Assembly (NCBI GenBank): GCA_030604735.1
Contig: JAUVVG010000021.1
Span: 1-64,000, forward strand
Length of the DNA: 64,000 bases
Direction: 5' to 3'
Source: Azoarcus sp.
GTDB taxonomy: Bacteria; Pseudomonadota; Gammaproteobacteria; Burkholderiales; Rhodocyclaceae
In this document: positions 25,407 through 33,767 of the stretch, one piece after another
Layout of the letters: each line of letters opens with the position of its first letter
Position numbering within the stretch: position 1 is the first letter of the stretch
Program-made: the position numbers and the translations under genes
The notes under the pieces: generated by a model
Told to the model about the DNA's origin: nothing
The model's database searches: none
The model's input: the letters and a program-made list of their open reading frames with translations, nothing else

Positions 25407-26334
25407 GTCCCGCCCCGAAGTCCTCAAGGTCGGGGTCTTCCCGCCCGAAATGCAGCGCCTGGTCGATGCCGAACTGATCGCGTACGAGCCCGCCGAGCTC
25501 GAGCATGATCCGGCACTGGCGCCTCGCCTGAAGGCGGTCATCACCCGTAGCAACTGCGCGGTACCGGCGAGCCTGATCGAGAGGCTGCCGAATCTGGGCA
25601 TCATCGCGACCTGCGGGGTCGGCTACGACCTGATCCCGGTCGATTGGGCGCGCGAGCGCGGGATCGTCGTCACCCACACGCCCAATGTGCTCAACGCCGC
25701 GGTCACCGAGCTGACCATCGGGCTGGTGCTGGCGATGCTGAGGCGGCTACCGCAGGGCGATCGTTTCGTGCGGGCCGGGCATTGGAAGAGCGGGGCCTTC
25801 CCACTCGCCACCAGCCTGCAGGGCCGGAAGGTCGGCATCGTCGGGCTTGGTCGCATCGGCAAGTCGATCGCGCACTGCCTGGAGGCTTTCGGCGTATCGA
25901 TCGCCTACACCGGCCGGACCGACCAGCGGCTGGATTGGCCTTATCACCCGAGCGCGGTGGCTCTTGCCGACGCGTCAGACATCCTGATCGTAGTCGCCCC
26001 GGCGACCCCGGATACCGCGCGCATGATCGATGCCGAGGTGCTGGCCGCGCTGGGGCCGCAAGGCTACCTGGTCAATGTGGCGCGCGGTTCGCTGGTGGAT
26101 GAGCCTGCCTTGATTGCGGCGCTGACCGAAGGTCGGATCGCCGGCGCCGCGCTCGACGTGTTCGACAACGAACCGGACATCGACGCCCGCTTCTTCGCGC
26201 TCGACAACGTCGTGCTCGCCCCGCATGTCGGTAGCGCCACCACCGAAACCCGGGTCGCGATGGCCCGCATGACGCTGGACAACCTGCACGCTTTCTTCCG
26301 CGGCACGGAACTCCTGACGCCCGTTCGACCCTGA
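25396..26334 (+). CDS. D-isomer-specific 2-hydroxyacid dehydrogenase (glyoxylate/hydroxypyruvate reductase-like)
   Basis: The 312-aa NAD(P)-dependent enzyme has the nucleotide motif VGIVGLGRIGKSIA and the catalytic triad: Arg in VNVARGSLVDEPAL, Glu in FDNEPDIDARF and His in LAPHVGSATTET. It reduces a 2-keto acid such as hydroxypyruvate, glyoxylate or tartronate semialdehyde, or the reverse. The ATG at 25396 is preferred over 25366 and lies inside the GntR gene end. It is the final gene of the sugar-acid-like locus and could process the small fragment left by aldol cleavage. Confidence 0.9.
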   Translation: MQSESRPEVLKVGVFPPEMQRLVDAELIAYEPAELEHDPALAPRLKAVITRSNCAVPASLIERLPNLGIIATCGVGYDLIPVDWARERGIVVTHTPNVLNAAVTELTIGLVLAMLRRLPQGDRFVRAGHWKSGAFPLATSLQGRKVGIVGLGRIGKSIAHCLEAFGVSIAYTGRTDQRLDWPYHPSAVALADASDILIVVAPATPDTARMIDAEVLAALGPQGYLVNVARGSLVDEPALIAALTEGRIAGAALDVFDNEPDIDARFFALDNVVLAPHVGSATTETRVAMARMTLDNLHAFFRGTELLTPVRP

Positions 26335-26657
26335 GGACGGGCTTCGGCACCACGCCGGATGCCTGATCGGGCGGATCCGGGTGATGCCTTTAGGCCCGCC
26401 GGCAGCGGGCGCATCTTGTCGCCGTGTGGTAGCGCCGCCCCTGCCTATCCTCCCCGACCTCCGCCGGAGCTGCCTCCCCGCTCGCGATGCCCATGTGACG
26501 TTCCTCGTCGCGACCCGATCCGTTCCCCCCCCACCCCCCTGATCCACGACGGCATGTAGTGCCAGCACTACACGCGAATCACGACATCGGTGATACCGAC
26601 TTCCCAGTGCAATGCGCACACTCAGGGCCGTGAGCAATCGACGCGGGAAGCATCGTG
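26335..26657. other. Intergenic region before the cyanate locus
   Basis: These 323 bp contain a pyrimidine-rich stretch with C8-A-C6 around 26523-26538 and the perfect 18-bp palindrome at 26555-26572. No coding frame is convincing. The palindrome is the main candidate control site for the downstream operon. Confidence 0.5.
26555..26572. promoter_or_regulatory. Perfect 18-bp palindrome TGTAGTGC-CA-GCACTACA
   Basis: Eight-bp arms flank a 2-bp centre, about 85 bp before the first gene of the cyanate operon. This geometry suits a dimeric helix-turn-helix regulator. No regulator gene is in the immediate operon, so the binder would be encoded elsewhere. Confidence 0.55.
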
Positions 26658-27353
26658 ATGCGCAAGCAAGGGTTCAGGTTGGGGGTGTATGTCTTCAAGG
26701 ACGCGGAGATCGTCGATTACGCCGCGCCCTGCGGCGTGTTCTCGGTGGCGCGCCGCTTCGATCCTTCGCTGGACGTTTTCCTTGTGGCCGACGCGCTGCG
26801 CCCGGTACAGACCCAGGCTGGCCTCACCGTGCTACCCAACTATGCCCTCGACGACAGGCCGGCGCTGGATGCCTTCCTGATCCCCGGCGGATTCGGCACC
26901 CGCCAGGAAATGTACAACCGCAAGCTCGCCGACTACATCCGCAACCTGCCGGAAGACTGCCTGCTGACCAGCGTGTGCACCGGCTCGTGGATCTATGCCG
27001 CGATGGGCCTGCTCGACGGTTTGGTCGCGACCAATCGCAAGGAGCCGGACCGCATCGAGGCCTCGCATCTTGGCAAGACCCCGATCGACCGCCTGGCCGA
27101 GATCGCACCGGCCTGCCGGATCAGCCATGCGCGGGTAGTCGACGCCGGCCGGATCATCACCGGCGGCGGCATCAGCGCCGGCATGGAAGTCGGTTTCCAT
27201 CTGCTCCGACGCGCCGGCTACGACGACGCCTTCGTGCGCGAGGTCGCACGGGTCATGGAGTACCAGCGTGCCTGGGCGCAGTACGAGCACGACATCGAAT
27301 ACGCCTCACCCTCTGCGGCACCGCTCGCCGCGTCCCGTCTCAAGACCGCCTGA
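26658..27353 (+). CDS. DJ-1/PfpI-family protein (isonitrile hydratase-like)
   Basis: The 231-aa protein has the DJ-1/PfpI fold with an N-terminal acidic residue in FKDAEIVDYAAPCGVF and nucleophile elbow TSVCTGS (C107). It resembles the GlxA-type amidotransferase domain without the AraC DNA-binding part, a class that includes isonitrile hydratase. The start ATG at 26658 follows a GTG codon counted in the ORF track. It is the first gene of the ABC-importer/cyanase operon, 20 bp before the binding-protein gene. A role in handling a nitrile, isonitrile or related C-N compound feeding cyanate is plausible but unproven. Confidence 0.82.
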   Translation: MRKQGFRLGVYVFKDAEIVDYAAPCGVFSVARRFDPSLDVFLVADALRPVQTQAGLTVLPNYALDDRPALDAFLIPGGFGTRQEMYNRKLADYIRNLPEDCLLTSVCTGSWIYAAMGLLDGLVATNRKEPDRIEASHLGKTPIDRLAEIAPACRISHARVVDAGRIITGGGISAGMEVGFHLLRRAGYDDAFVREVARVMEYQRAWAQYEHDIEYASPSAAPLAASRLKTA

Positions 27354-27373
27354 TTCCAATGAAGGAGTAAGCC

Positions 27374-28738
27374 ATGTCCGCCTTCCGCAATCCGTTCGAT
27401 CACAAGGTCCGTCTTCACCGCGGTGGCTGCAGCTGCGGCCATCATCACAGCCAGGCCGATCACGACAAGGCCGAACTGCTCGAAAAGCAGGCGCTGCAGG
27501 ACCGCGCGGTCGAAGGTGCGATCATGCGGGCCTTGTTTCCGCAGGACGAGGTTCGCCGCAGGTTCCTGAAGGCGGTCGGCGGCACGACCGCGATGGCGGC
27601 GATCGCGAGCCTCTTTCCGCTGGCCGCGGCCAAGGAAGCCTTCGCCGAGACGCTCGGACCCCTGGAGAAGACCAAGCTCAGCGTCGGCTTCATCCCCATC
27701 ACCTGCGCCACGCCCATCATCATGGCCCATCCGCTGGGCTACTACGCCAAGTACGGGCTGGATGTCGAGGTGGTCAAGACCGCCGGCTGGGCAGTGATCC
27801 GCGACAAGGCCCTGGCCAAGGAGTACGACGCCGCCCACATGCTGTCGCCGATGCCGCTGGCGATCTCGATCGGGGCCGGCTCCAACCCGATTCCCTGGAC
27901 CATGCCGGCGGTCGAGAACATCAACGGCCAGGCGATCACGCTGGCGATGAAGCACAAGGACAAGCGCGACCCCAAGGACTGGAAGGGCTTTCGTTTCGCG
28001 GTACCGTTTGACTACTCGATGCACAACTATCTGCTGCGCTACTACCTCGCCGAGCACGGTATCGACCCGGATCGCGATGTGTCTATCCGCTCGGTGCCGC
28101 CGCCGGAGATGGTGGCCAACCTGCGCGCCGACAACATCGATGGTTTTCTGGCGCCCGATCCGGTCAATCAGCGCGCGGTCTATGACGGCGTGGGTTTCAT
28201 CCACCTGCTGTCCAAGGAGATCTGGGAGGGTCATCCCTGCTGCGCCTTCTCGGCCAGCCGCGAGTTCGTCACCACCATGCCGAACACCTACCAGGCGCTG
28301 CTCAAGGCCATCCTCGACGCCACCGCCTATGCGCGCAAGCCCGAGAACCGCAAGGAGATCGCCGCTGCGATCGCGCCGACCAACTACCTCAACCAGCCGG
28401 TCACCGTGGTCGAGCAGGTGCTCACCGGGACTTATGCCGACGGCCTCGGCAACGTGGTGCGCGACCCGAACCGGATCGACTTCGATCCCTTCCCCTACGA
28501 ATCCTTCGCGATCTGGATCCTGACCCAGATGAAGCGCTGGGGGCAGATCAGCGGTGAGGTCGACTACGCCAAGGTCGCGAGCGACGTCTTCCTCGCCACC
28601 GATGCGACACGGCTGATGAAGGAAGTGGGCATGGAGCCGCCGACCGATCCGGTCAAGGCCTTCTCGGTGATGGGCAAGCCCTTCGATCCGTCCCAGCCGG
28701 AGGCCTACATCGACAGTTTCGCGATCAAGAGGGGCTGA
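27374..28738 (+). CDS. NrtA/CmpA-like ABC transporter substrate-binding protein with Tat signal (cyanate/nitrate type)
   Basis: The 454-aa protein has a long N-terminal region with a Cys/His cluster (RGGCSCGHHHSQADHD, about residues 16-31) and then the twin-arginine motif RRRFLKAVGG with a hydrophobic core at about residues 60-90. The mature part (KLSVGFIPITCATPIIMAHPLGYYAKYGL) matches NrtA/CmpA-type binding proteins for nitrate, bicarbonate and cyanate. With cyanase at the operon end, cyanate is the likely ligand. GAAGGAG precedes the ATG. The Cys/His tail ahead of the Tat motif would be removed with the signal peptide, which is odd and may serve assembly. Confidence 0.88.
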   Translation: MSAFRNPFDHKVRLHRGGCSCGHHHSQADHDKAELLEKQALQDRAVEGAIMRALFPQDEVRRRFLKAVGGTTAMAAIASLFPLAAAKEAFAETLGPLEKTKLSVGFIPITCATPIIMAHPLGYYAKYGLDVEVVKTAGWAVIRDKALAKEYDAAHMLSPMPLAISIGAGSNPIPWTMPAVENINGQAITLAMKHKDKRDPKDWKGFRFAVPFDYSMHNYLLRYYLAEHGIDPDRDVSIRSVPPPEMVANLRADNIDGFLAPDPVNQRAVYDGVGFIHLLSKEIWEGHPCCAFSASREFVTTMPNTYQALLKAILDATAYARKPENRKEIAAAIAPTNYLNQPVTVVEQVLTGTYADGLGNVVRDPNRIDFDPFPYESFAIWILTQMKRWGQISGEVDYAKVASDVFLATDATRLMKEVGMEPPTDPVKAFSVMGKPFDPSQPEAYIDSFAIKRG

Positions 28739-28741
28739 ACC

Positions 28742-29584
28742 ATGAGTGGCAATCGACCCTGGCTGGCGCCGCTGCTGTCGCTGGTCTTTCTCGCGGTTTT
28801 CGTCGGCCTGTGGCATCTCGGTACGCGGACCTCGGTGGGCGAGGTCATCGTCGATCCCGAGTACGCCGCGCTGATCGGCGCGGCGGCCGCCACCGGTGGC
28901 CAGTCGGCGATGCCCGGACCGGGCGATGTGGTGGCCAAGTTGTGGGAGCACGTCACCGATCCGTTCTACGACCGTGGCACCAACGACAAGGGCATCGGCA
29001 TCCAGTTGGGCCATTCGATCGCGCGGGTGCTGATCGGCTTCGGCCTGGCGGCACTGGTGGCCGTGCCGCTCGGTTTCGTGATCGGGATGTCGCCACTGGT
29101 GTACAAGGCCCTCGACCCCTTCATCCAGATCCTGAAGCCGATCTCGCCGCTGGCGTGGATGCCTTTGGCGCTCTACACGATCAAGGACTCGAACATCTCC
29201 GCGATCTTCGTGATCTTCATCTGCTCGCTGTGGCCGATGCTGATCAACACCGCCTTCGGCGTCGCGTCGGTCCGGCGTGACTGGCTCAACGTGGCCCGCA
29301 CGCTGGAAGTGTCGCGACTGCGTACCGCCTTCCAGGTCATCCTGCCGGCCGCCGCACCGACCATCATGACCGGCATGCGGATCTCGGTCGGCATCGCCTG
29401 GCTGGTCATCGTCGCAGCCGAAATGCTGGTCGGTGGCACCGGCATCGGCTACTTCGTCTGGAACGAGTGGAACAACCTGTCGATCGCCAACATCATCAGC
29501 GCCATCCTGTTCATCGGCCTGATCGGGATGGTGCTCGACAATTCGCTGGCCCGCCTCGGCCGTGCGGTCACCTACAAGGAGTAA
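28742..29584 (+). CDS. ABC transporter permease (NrtB/CynB type)
   Basis: The 280-aa inner-membrane protein has about six segments and the permease EAA-type loop NVARTLEVSRLRTAFQVILPAAAPTIMTG. It belongs to the nitrate/sulfonate/bicarbonate/cyanate permease group. Its start lies 3 bp after the binding-protein stop and the ATPase follows after 5 bp, indicating tight coupling. Confidence 0.92.
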   Translation: MSGNRPWLAPLLSLVFLAVFVGLWHLGTRTSVGEVIVDPEYAALIGAAAATGGQSAMPGPGDVVAKLWEHVTDPFYDRGTNDKGIGIQLGHSIARVLIGFGLAALVAVPLGFVIGMSPLVYKALDPFIQILKPISPLAWMPLALYTIKDSNISAIFVIFICSLWPMLINTAFGVASVRRDWLNVARTLEVSRLRTAFQVILPAAAPTIMTGMRISVGIAWLVIVAAEMLVGGTGIGYFVWNEWNNLSIANIISAILFIGLIGMVLDNSLARLGRAVTYKE

Positions 29585-29589
29585 GTCCG

Positions 29590-30540
29590 ATGACCCAGCA
29601 TTTTCTTCAGGTCGAGGGTCTGGCCAAGCGCTTTCCCGGCGCGCGCGGCAAGGACGACCTGACCGTATTCGAGAACATCCACTTCGGCATCGAGAAAGGC
29701 GAGTTCGCCTGCATCATCGGCCATTCCGGCTGCGGCAAGACCACCATCCTGAACGTGCTGGCCGGGCTGGACCAGGCCAGCGACGGGGTGGTGATCATGG
29801 ACGGCAAGGAGATATCCGGGCCGTCGCTCGACCGTGGCGTGGTGTTCCAGGGCCATGCGCTGCTGCCGTGGCTGAGCACCCTGAAGAACGTGGAGTTCGG
29901 CGTACGCTCGCGCTGGCCCGGCTGGAGCGCGAAGGAGGTCGAGGCGCACAGCACCCGCTACCTCGAGATGGTCGGCCTCGGCCAGGCCTTGCACAAGAAG
30001 CCGTCCGAGCTGTCCGGTGGCATGAAACAACGGGTCGGCATCGCCCGCGCCTTCGCGATCCAGCCCAAGATGCTGCTGCTGGACGAACCCTTTGGCGCGC
30101 TCGATGCGCTGACCCGCGGCACCATCCAGGACGAGCTGCTTTCCATCGTACAGGCGACCCATCAGACCGTGTTCATGATCACCCACGATGTGGACGAGGC
30201 GATCCTGCTCGCCGACAAGATCCTGCTGATGAGCAACGGCCCCTACGCCAGGATCGCCGAGATCGTCGAAGTCACGATGCCGCGCGACCGCACCCGCAGC
30301 ACCATCCACCACGACCCGCAGTACTACCGCATCCGCAACCATCTGGTGGACTTCCTGGTGAATCGCTCGGCCGACTATGCCGGCGCCTCGCTGGAAGGGC
30401 ACGACCCACGCCATCCGCCGGTAGTCCGTCCCGGACTGGGCGGAGGAGGGCAGGTTGCCCAGGTGGTCGAACTGCCCAGACCTGCTCACCAGGGCGACAA
30501 GCTGTCGCCCAAACCCAGCGTTTCTCACGCCTCACTCTGA
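29590..30540 (+). CDS. ABC transporter ATP-binding protein (NrtD/CynD type)
   Basis: The ATPase is 316 aa from the ATG at 29590; the ORF track's 29467 start lies within the permease gene. It has Walker A GHSGCGKTTI, signature LSGGMKQRVGIARA, Walker B MLLLDEPFGALDA and H-loop MITHDVDEAI. The C-terminal ~60 residues (from about 255) extend beyond a minimal ATPase and are Pro/Gly-rich. It energises cyanate-type import; cyanase follows after 11 bp. Confidence 0.92.
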   Translation: MTQHFLQVEGLAKRFPGARGKDDLTVFENIHFGIEKGEFACIIGHSGCGKTTILNVLAGLDQASDGVVIMDGKEISGPSLDRGVVFQGHALLPWLSTLKNVEFGVRSRWPGWSAKEVEAHSTRYLEMVGLGQALHKKPSELSGGMKQRVGIARAFAIQPKMLLLDEPFGALDALTRGTIQDELLSIVQATHQTVFMITHDVDEAILLADKILLMSNGPYARIAEIVEVTMPRDRTRSTIHHDPQYYRIRNHLVDFLVNRSADYAGASLEGHDPRHPPVVRPGLGGGGQVAQVVELPRPAHQGDKLSPKPSVSHASL

Positions 30541-30551
30541 AGGAGTTCATC

Positions 30552-30995
30552 ATGACCCGTGAAGAAGTTACCGCCCTGATCCTGAATGCGAAAATCAAGA
30601 AGAAGCTGAGCTGGGCGCAGCTCGCCGAAGTCGTCGGTTTCAGCAAGGAATGGAGCACCGCCGCCCTGCTTGGCCAGATGACGCTGACCGAGGCCCAGGC
30701 CAACGCGGTCGGCGACCTGCTCGAATTGCCCGAAGAGGCGATCGCCCAGCTACAGGTTGTCCCCTACAAGGGCTCGCTCCCGACTTCGGTCCCGACCGAT
30801 CCGCTGATCTACCGCTTCTACGAGTTGGTCAACGTTTACGGCACGACCTTCAAGGAGCTGATCCACGAGGAGTTCGGCGACGGCATCATGAGCGCCATCG
30901 ACTTCAAGATGGACTTGCAGCGCGAGCCCAACCCGGCCGGTGACCGGGTCAGCATCACGATGAGCGGCAAGTTCCTGCCGTACAAGACTTATTGA
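30552..30995 (+). CDS. cynS: Cyanase (cyanate hydratase)
   Basis: The 147-aa enzyme converts cyanate and bicarbonate to ammonia and CO2 via carbamate. The catalytic residues of E. coli CynS (R96, E99, S122) correspond here to R88, E91 and S114 in YRFYELVNVYGTT and FGDGIMSAIDFK. The N-terminal helical DNA-binding-like domain and the C-terminal dimerisation domain are complete. AGGAG lies 6 bp before the ATG. It ends the operon, giving the cell nitrogen and protection from cyanate. No cynT carbonic anhydrase or cynR regulator is next to it. It appears in the ORF track only as the C-terminal part of a longer shadow frame (29562-30995). Confidence 0.96.
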   Translation: MTREEVTALILNAKIKKKLSWAQLAEVVGFSKEWSTAALLGQMTLTEAQANAVGDLLELPEEAIAQLQVVPYKGSLPTSVPTDPLIYRFYELVNVYGTTFKELIHEEFGDGIMSAIDFKMDLQREPNPAGDRVSITMSGKFLPYKTY

Positions 30996-31006
30996 GCTTC
31001 CGAACC

Positions 31007-31027
31007 GGCTGCTACGGCGGCAGCCGT
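31007..31027 (+). terminator. Hairpin downstream of cynS
   Basis: CGGCTGC and GCAGCCG form a 7-bp stem with a 7-nt loop, 11 bp after the cynS stop. No T-run follows, so it is a weak terminator candidate. Confidence 0.4.
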
Positions 31028-31192
31028 TCTCGGTAGCGCAAGGCGTCACGGCGCGTGCTGTTGAATGCGGTCGTATCGTGTTGACCGACCAACGGCGCCT
31101 TCAGTGAGAGTTTTGATCCGGGCCGCGCGCGCCGCGTGCGGCCGCTTGGCATGCCGGTTGGCGAGGACGACATGCGCCGCCCTCGCCAACGC

Positions 31193-32671
31193 TCAACCAT
31201 GTACCGCCGAGAACCCCGGTTCACCGTCGAACAGGTAGAGATTTTCCGATTTCACCACGTCGAGCCCGGCTTCGATCACCCTGCGTTGCAGGTCGGCGGG
31301 CGCCGTTGCGTCCGGGTGTTCCCCGCGGAAACGGCAGCGCCAGTGATCGACGCAGAAGGTTTCCGGGAATCCGTTGGGCCATACCCGGACGCCGCGGTTG
31401 GTGATGACCTCCAGTGCGAGCCCAGAGCCCTGTTGCGTTTGTTCCAGCCGCGTCGCCAGCGCGCCGATGTCGTGGCCGCGCCAGTGCAGGAACAGGTCGG
31501 TGCCGACGAGCTGTTTGTGTGCGATCGGGATCAGTGGCATGAGCCGGGTCGCGGGGCTTCTTGGCAGGGTCGGTACGCTTTCATAACGGACGCTAGTCAG
31601 TTCCTCGGGTTTGTGGCCGAGACGGCCGACTACCGCGTCGGCGAACGCCTGCGTTCCGACCAGCTTGCGGCTGGATTTCGGGCCGAAGATGTCGCGGGTG
31701 TGAATGCCGCGCTCGATCGTGCTCAGCCACGCGTTGTGGATTCGCGCAGCGACTTCGGCCTGACCGATATGCAGCAGCATCAGGATCGCACCATGGATCA
31801 ACCCTGACGGGTTGGCCACATCCTTGGCGGCGAGCGGTGGCGCCGAACCGTGGATGGCCTCGAACATCGCACACTGGTCGCCGATGTTGGCCGACCCGGC
31901 CATGCCGACCGAGCCGGCGATCTGGGCGGTGATGTCCGACACGATATCGCCGTAAAGATTGGGCGTCACGATGACGTCGAACAATTCGGGCCGGTCGGCG
32001 AGCATCGCCGCACCGATATCGATGATCATCGTGTCACGCTCGAGATCGCCGTACTGGGCGCCGATCTCGTCGAACACCTGGCGGAACAGCCCGTCGGTCA
32101 GCTTCATGATGTTGTCCTTGATCATGCAGGTGACCTTCTTCCGACCGTGGCGACGCGCGTATTCGAAGGCATAGCGCACGATGCGTTCGCACCCCGGGCG
32201 GGTGATCAGCTTAAGGCACTGCACCACATCATGGGTCTGGCGATGCTCGATACCGGCATAGAGGTCCTCTTCGTTCTCGCGGATGACGACCACGTCCATG
32301 CCGGGGTGCCGGGTCGGTACGAAAGGCGCGTAGGCGACGCAGGGGCGCACGTTGGCGTAGAGGCCCAGGGCCTTGCGGGTGGTGACGTTCAGACTCTTGA
32401 AGCCGCCGCCACAGGGCGTGGTGATCGGTGCCTTCAGAAATACCCGTGTGTCGCGCAGCGATGTCCAGGCGGCCTCGGGCATCCCGGTCTTCACGCCGGC
32501 GAGATAGCTGCGCTCGCCGATCTCTACCTGCTGGATGTCCAGCTTCGCACCGGCTGCATCGAGAATGCGCAAGGTCGCCTGCATGATCTCGGGCCCGATG
32601 CCGTCGCCTTCCGCGACGGTGATCGCTGTGCTGGTTTCTACCGAATGGGCAGGAAGGTCGTTGGGGTGCAT
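31193..32671 (-). CDS. icd: NADP-dependent isocitrate dehydrogenase-like enzyme (type with C-terminal extension)
   Basis: The 492-aa protein belongs to the beta-decarboxylating dehydrogenases. The N-terminus has ITVAEGDGIGPEIM, the isocitrate-binding region SLNVTTRKALGLYANVRPC and RENEEDLYAGIEHR, and the metal/cofactor part NLYGDIVSDITAQ and EAIHGSAPPLAAKDVANP. An extra domain of about 130 residues at the C-terminus matches the Thermus/Rickettsia-type NADP-IDH. It converts isocitrate to 2-oxoglutarate. It is divergent from a LysR gene, unusual for a housekeeping icd, so it may be a second conditionally expressed isozyme. Tartrate or isopropylmalate dehydrogenase are less likely given the extension. 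Confidence 0.85.
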   Translation of the reverse strand: MHPNDLPAHSVETSTAITVAEGDGIGPEIMQATLRILDAAGAKLDIQQVEIGERSYLAGVKTGMPEAAWTSLRDTRVFLKAPITTPCGGGFKSLNVTTRKALGLYANVRPCVAYAPFVPTRHPGMDVVVIRENEEDLYAGIEHRQTHDVVQCLKLITRPGCERIVRYAFEYARRHGRKKVTCMIKDNIMKLTDGLFRQVFDEIGAQYGDLERDTMIIDIGAAMLADRPELFDVIVTPNLYGDIVSDITAQIAGSVGMAGSANIGDQCAMFEAIHGSAPPLAAKDVANPSGLIHGAILMLLHIGQAEVAARIHNAWLSTIERGIHTRDIFGPKSSRKLVGTQAFADAVVGRLGHKPEELTSVRYESVPTLPRSPATRLMPLIPIAHKQLVGTDLFLHWRGHDIGALATRLEQTQQGSGLALEVITNRGVRVWPNGFPETFCVDHWRCRFRGEHPDATAPADLQRRVIEAGLDVVKSENLYLFDGEPGFSAVHG

Positions 32672-32744
32672 GGTGTTTCTCCTCGACTGTCGGCCGCCGG
32701 GTTGGCGGCGCTGCAGGACCGATATTGAAACAACCGGAAAATTT

Positions 32745-32780
32745 AATAAAATAGATTATTACCTGATGTTTAATCGACAT
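32745..32780. promoter_or_regulatory. AT-rich divergent promoter region with two short dyads (LysR site candidates)
   Basis: AATAA-N6-TTATT (32745-32760) and ATGT-N7-ACAT (32766-32780) lie between icd and lysR in a strikingly AT-rich stretch. Two adjacent dyads in a divergent gap are the usual arrangement of recognition and activation sites for a LysR protein that controls its neighbour and itself. Confidence 0.45.
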
Positions 32781-32790
32781 TTATAAATAT

Positions 32791-33753
32791 ATGAAGCCTT
32801 CTTCAGATGCGTCCCCCGAGCCGGCTACGGCATCCCGCCTGCGCTTTCATACCCGCCAGACCACTTTCCGGCAGTTGGAGATCTTTCGCGAGGTGGCTCG
32901 TCGGGGCAGTGTCACCGAGGCGGCGCGCGCGCTTCACCTGGCGCAGCCGACCGTCTCGACCCAGCTTGCGCGGCTGCAGGAAACCCTGGACGAGACGCTG
33001 TTCGAGCAGATCGGACGGCGCCTCGATTTGACCAGCGCCGGGGAGATTCTGCGGTCAGGCTGCGAGGACTTGTTCGAGGTGCTCGAAAGGATCGACAGCC
33101 GCCTCGGTGCGCTGCATGGCTTGACTGCCGGCACGCTCAGGCTGGGGGTGGTGACCACCGCGAAGTACCTGATGCCGGCCTACCTCGGCGCCTTCTGTCG
33201 CCAGTTTCCGGAGGTCGAGGTGCAATTCAGCATCTGCAACCGGAATGAGCTGGTGTCGCGGCTGGAAGCGAACCAGGATGATTTCTATGTGTTCAGCCAT
33301 CCGCCCATCGAGCTCGACATCACGTCGCATCCGTTTGCGGATAACCCGCTGGTGTTCATCGCGCCGGCTGAGCACCCCCTGGCGGGCAAGGCTGGCTTGA
33401 CCTGGCATGAACTGGCACCTTGGCCTTTTCTGGTGCGCGAGGCCGGCTCGGGAACCCGCCTTGCGATCGAGCGGGCATTTCGCGTCAGAGACTGGCCTTT
33501 CGCGCCCAAGATGGTGATCGCGAGCAACGAGGCGATCAAGGAGTCGGTGATCGCAGGCCTCGGCATCGCGGTCTTGTCGCGCCACACCCTGCACCATGGG
33601 GGCGGAGAGAGCCTGGTCGAGCTCGATGTCGAGGGCTTCCCGATCCGGACCGAATGGTCCGTGGTTCATTGGCGGCAGAAGGTCTTTGCGCCGGCCGCCG
33701 AGGCCTTCCTGGCGCATCTCGGTGTTGCGGCTGGGGGCGACAACCCGCGCTGA
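32791..33753 (+). CDS. LysR-family transcriptional regulator (CbbR-like)
   Basis: The 320-aa protein has a longer N-terminus (about 25 residues) before the helix-turn-helix FRQLEIFREVARRGSVTEAARALHLAQPTVSTQL, then the effector domain beginning GTLRLGVVTTAKYLMPAYLGAF, typical of the CbbR/CysB-like branch. It is transcribed divergently from the isocitrate dehydrogenase gene with 119 bp between them, so it probably regulates that gene. No Shine-Dalgarno is seen before the ATG, which lies in AT-rich sequence. Confidence 0.92.
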   Translation: MKPSSDASPEPATASRLRFHTRQTTFRQLEIFREVARRGSVTEAARALHLAQPTVSTQLARLQETLDETLFEQIGRRLDLTSAGEILRSGCEDLFEVLERIDSRLGALHGLTAGTLRLGVVTTAKYLMPAYLGAFCRQFPEVEVQFSICNRNELVSRLEANQDDFYVFSHPPIELDITSHPFADNPLVFIAPAEHPLAGKAGLTWHELAPWPFLVREAGSGTRLAIERAFRVRDWPFAPKMVIASNEAIKESVIAGLGIAVLSRHTLHHGGGESLVELDVEGFPIRTEWSVVHWRQKVFAPAAEAFLAHLGVAAGGDNPR

Positions 33754-33767
33754 CCCGCGCCGACCTC

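Noticed and set aside
27218-29014. 598-aa minus-strand ORF across the cyanate operon
   Set aside because: It overlaps four well-supported plus-strand genes. Its length comes from codon bias in GC-rich DNA; no domain is recognisable.
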